NCBI GenBank assembly: GCA_028717325.1
Contig: JAQUOB010000104.1
Location: 1-5,121 of the forward strand
Direction of reading: 5' to 3'
DNA from: Candidatus Margulisiibacteriota bacterium
GTDB taxonomy: Bacteria; Margulisbacteria; WOR-1; O2-12-FULL-45-9; XYB2-FULL-48-7
Length of the DNA: 5,121 bases
A program made the translations under genes and the position numbers. Of the stretch, positions 4,785 through 5,121 are shown in pieces; within the stretch, counting starts at the first letter, position 1; every line of letters begins with the position of its first letter. A model generated the notes under the pieces. The model was given only the letters and a program-made list of their open reading frames with translations, did no database searches and was not told where the DNA came from.

Positions 4785-5121
4785 AGCCTTTTTCACGCAG
4801 GCGGCACGAGTCGCAGACGCCGCAGGGCTGGCGGCCGCCAGCGTAACAGGACCAGGTCAGATCGAGCGGAGCACCCAGCGTGAGCCCCAGGCGGATGATC
4901 TGTTCTTTGGTCATTTTGATGAGAGGCGTAATGATCTTAATTTTTTTTGTTTTTGTCCCCTCTTCTATCACTTTTTGATACGCCCGATAAAATAAAGGCC
5001 GGCAATCGGGATAACCGGAAAAATCGATCGCGTTGGCTCCAATAAATATCGCCTGCGCACCGATAGCTTCCGCATATGAAAGGGCAAAGCTTAAGAATAT
5101 GGTATTTCTCGCCGGAACATA
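4765..5121 (-). CDS. queC: 7-cyano-7-deazaguanine (preQ0) synthase, C-terminal part (5' end outside the window)
   Basis: QueC converts 7-carboxy-7-deazaguanine to preQ0 using ATP and ammonia, a step toward queuosine in tRNA or deazapurines in DNA. The 118 residues seen are about the C-terminal half of a usual ~220-residue protein; the frame is open to the window edge. Family motifs are YVPARNTIFLSFAL at fragment residues 1-14, the IGANAIDFSGYPDCRP block at 27-42, and the C-terminal zinc site WSCYAGGRQPCGVCDSCRLR with cysteines at 92, 100, 103 and 106. The final GFASIF is also typical. The ATP-binding N-terminal P-loop (SGGxDS) lies outside the window. The gene ends with TAA at 4765-4767, 17 bases before mtaD on the same strand. 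An in-frame GTG at 4971 is internal. Residues seen are intact, so the enzyme is probably functional. Confidence 0.95.
   Translation of the reverse strand, partial: YVPARNTIFLSFALSYAEAIGAQAIFIGANAIDFSGYPDCRPLFYRAYQKVIEEGTKTKKIKIITPLIKMTKEQIIRLGLTLGAPLDLTWSCYAGGRQPCGVCDSCRLREKGFASIFK

Noticed and set aside
4208..4846. 212-codon open frame on the + strand opposite mtaD and the end of queC
   Set aside because: It is antisense to two clear enzyme genes, with no family resemblance and no ribosome-binding site of note.
4938..4955. T-rich run on the + strand resembling a terminator tract
   Set aside because: No stem precedes it, and it is simply the Lys-rich KTKKIK segment of queC read from the other strand.
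4747..5121. queC and the salvage pair as one functional operon
   Set aside because: They share strand and a short gap, but a strong -10 box separates them and preQ0 synthesis has no direct metabolic link to MTA deamination, so a joint pathway is not supported.

Overview
The window is a compact stretch of bacterial chromosome carrying seven protein genes, two of them cut by the window edges. There are no RNA genes, mobile elements or CRISPR arrays, and no gene-free stretch longer than about 25 bases. The reading code is standard: TAA, TAG and TGA all end genes, and UGA closes prmC. The source looks like an uncultivated, mid-to-high-GC bacterium with tightly packed genes. Two promoters sit directly on start codons and small tandem repeats lie inside coding sequence. 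Such traits occur in several candidate phyla (the Margulisbacteria/WOR-1 type is one guess), but the sequence alone does not fix the lineage.

Left half, + strand: the C-terminal part of a family-2 glycosyltransferase (1-578) is followed by a translation cluster, rpmE (600-863), prfA (878-1954) and prmC (1956-2807). This is a widely conserved order. It encodes ribosomal protein L31, release factor 1, and the methyltransferase that modifies the GGQ glutamine of that release factor. A good sigma-70-type promoter overlaps the end of the glycosyltransferase gene and predicts a transcript starting at, or within about two bases of, the rpmE ATG.

Right half, - strand: the C-terminal part of queC (4765-5121, 7-deazaguanine synthesis) is followed by an amidohydrolase of the MTA/SAH deaminase family (4747-3434). 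That gene overlaps by 8 bases a small purine-nucleoside phosphorylase family gene (3441-2794). The phosphorylase has Asn where MTA phosphorylases have Asp in the base-recognition loop. The pair therefore looks like a two-step route: methylthioadenosine is deaminated to methylthioinosine, which is then cleaved by phosphate to hypoxanthine and methylthioribose-1-phosphate. A perfect TATAAT box lies 9 bases before the deaminase ATG, again predicting a (nearly) leaderless message.

The two clusters converge, and the stop codons of prmC and the phosphorylase overlap by 14 bases. The features most worth a second look are the paired MTA deaminase/MTI phosphorylase genes, the two leaderless-type promoters, and two different short tandem repeats (7-base and 8-base units) that are translated inside prmC. 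I see no wholly undescribed system here.
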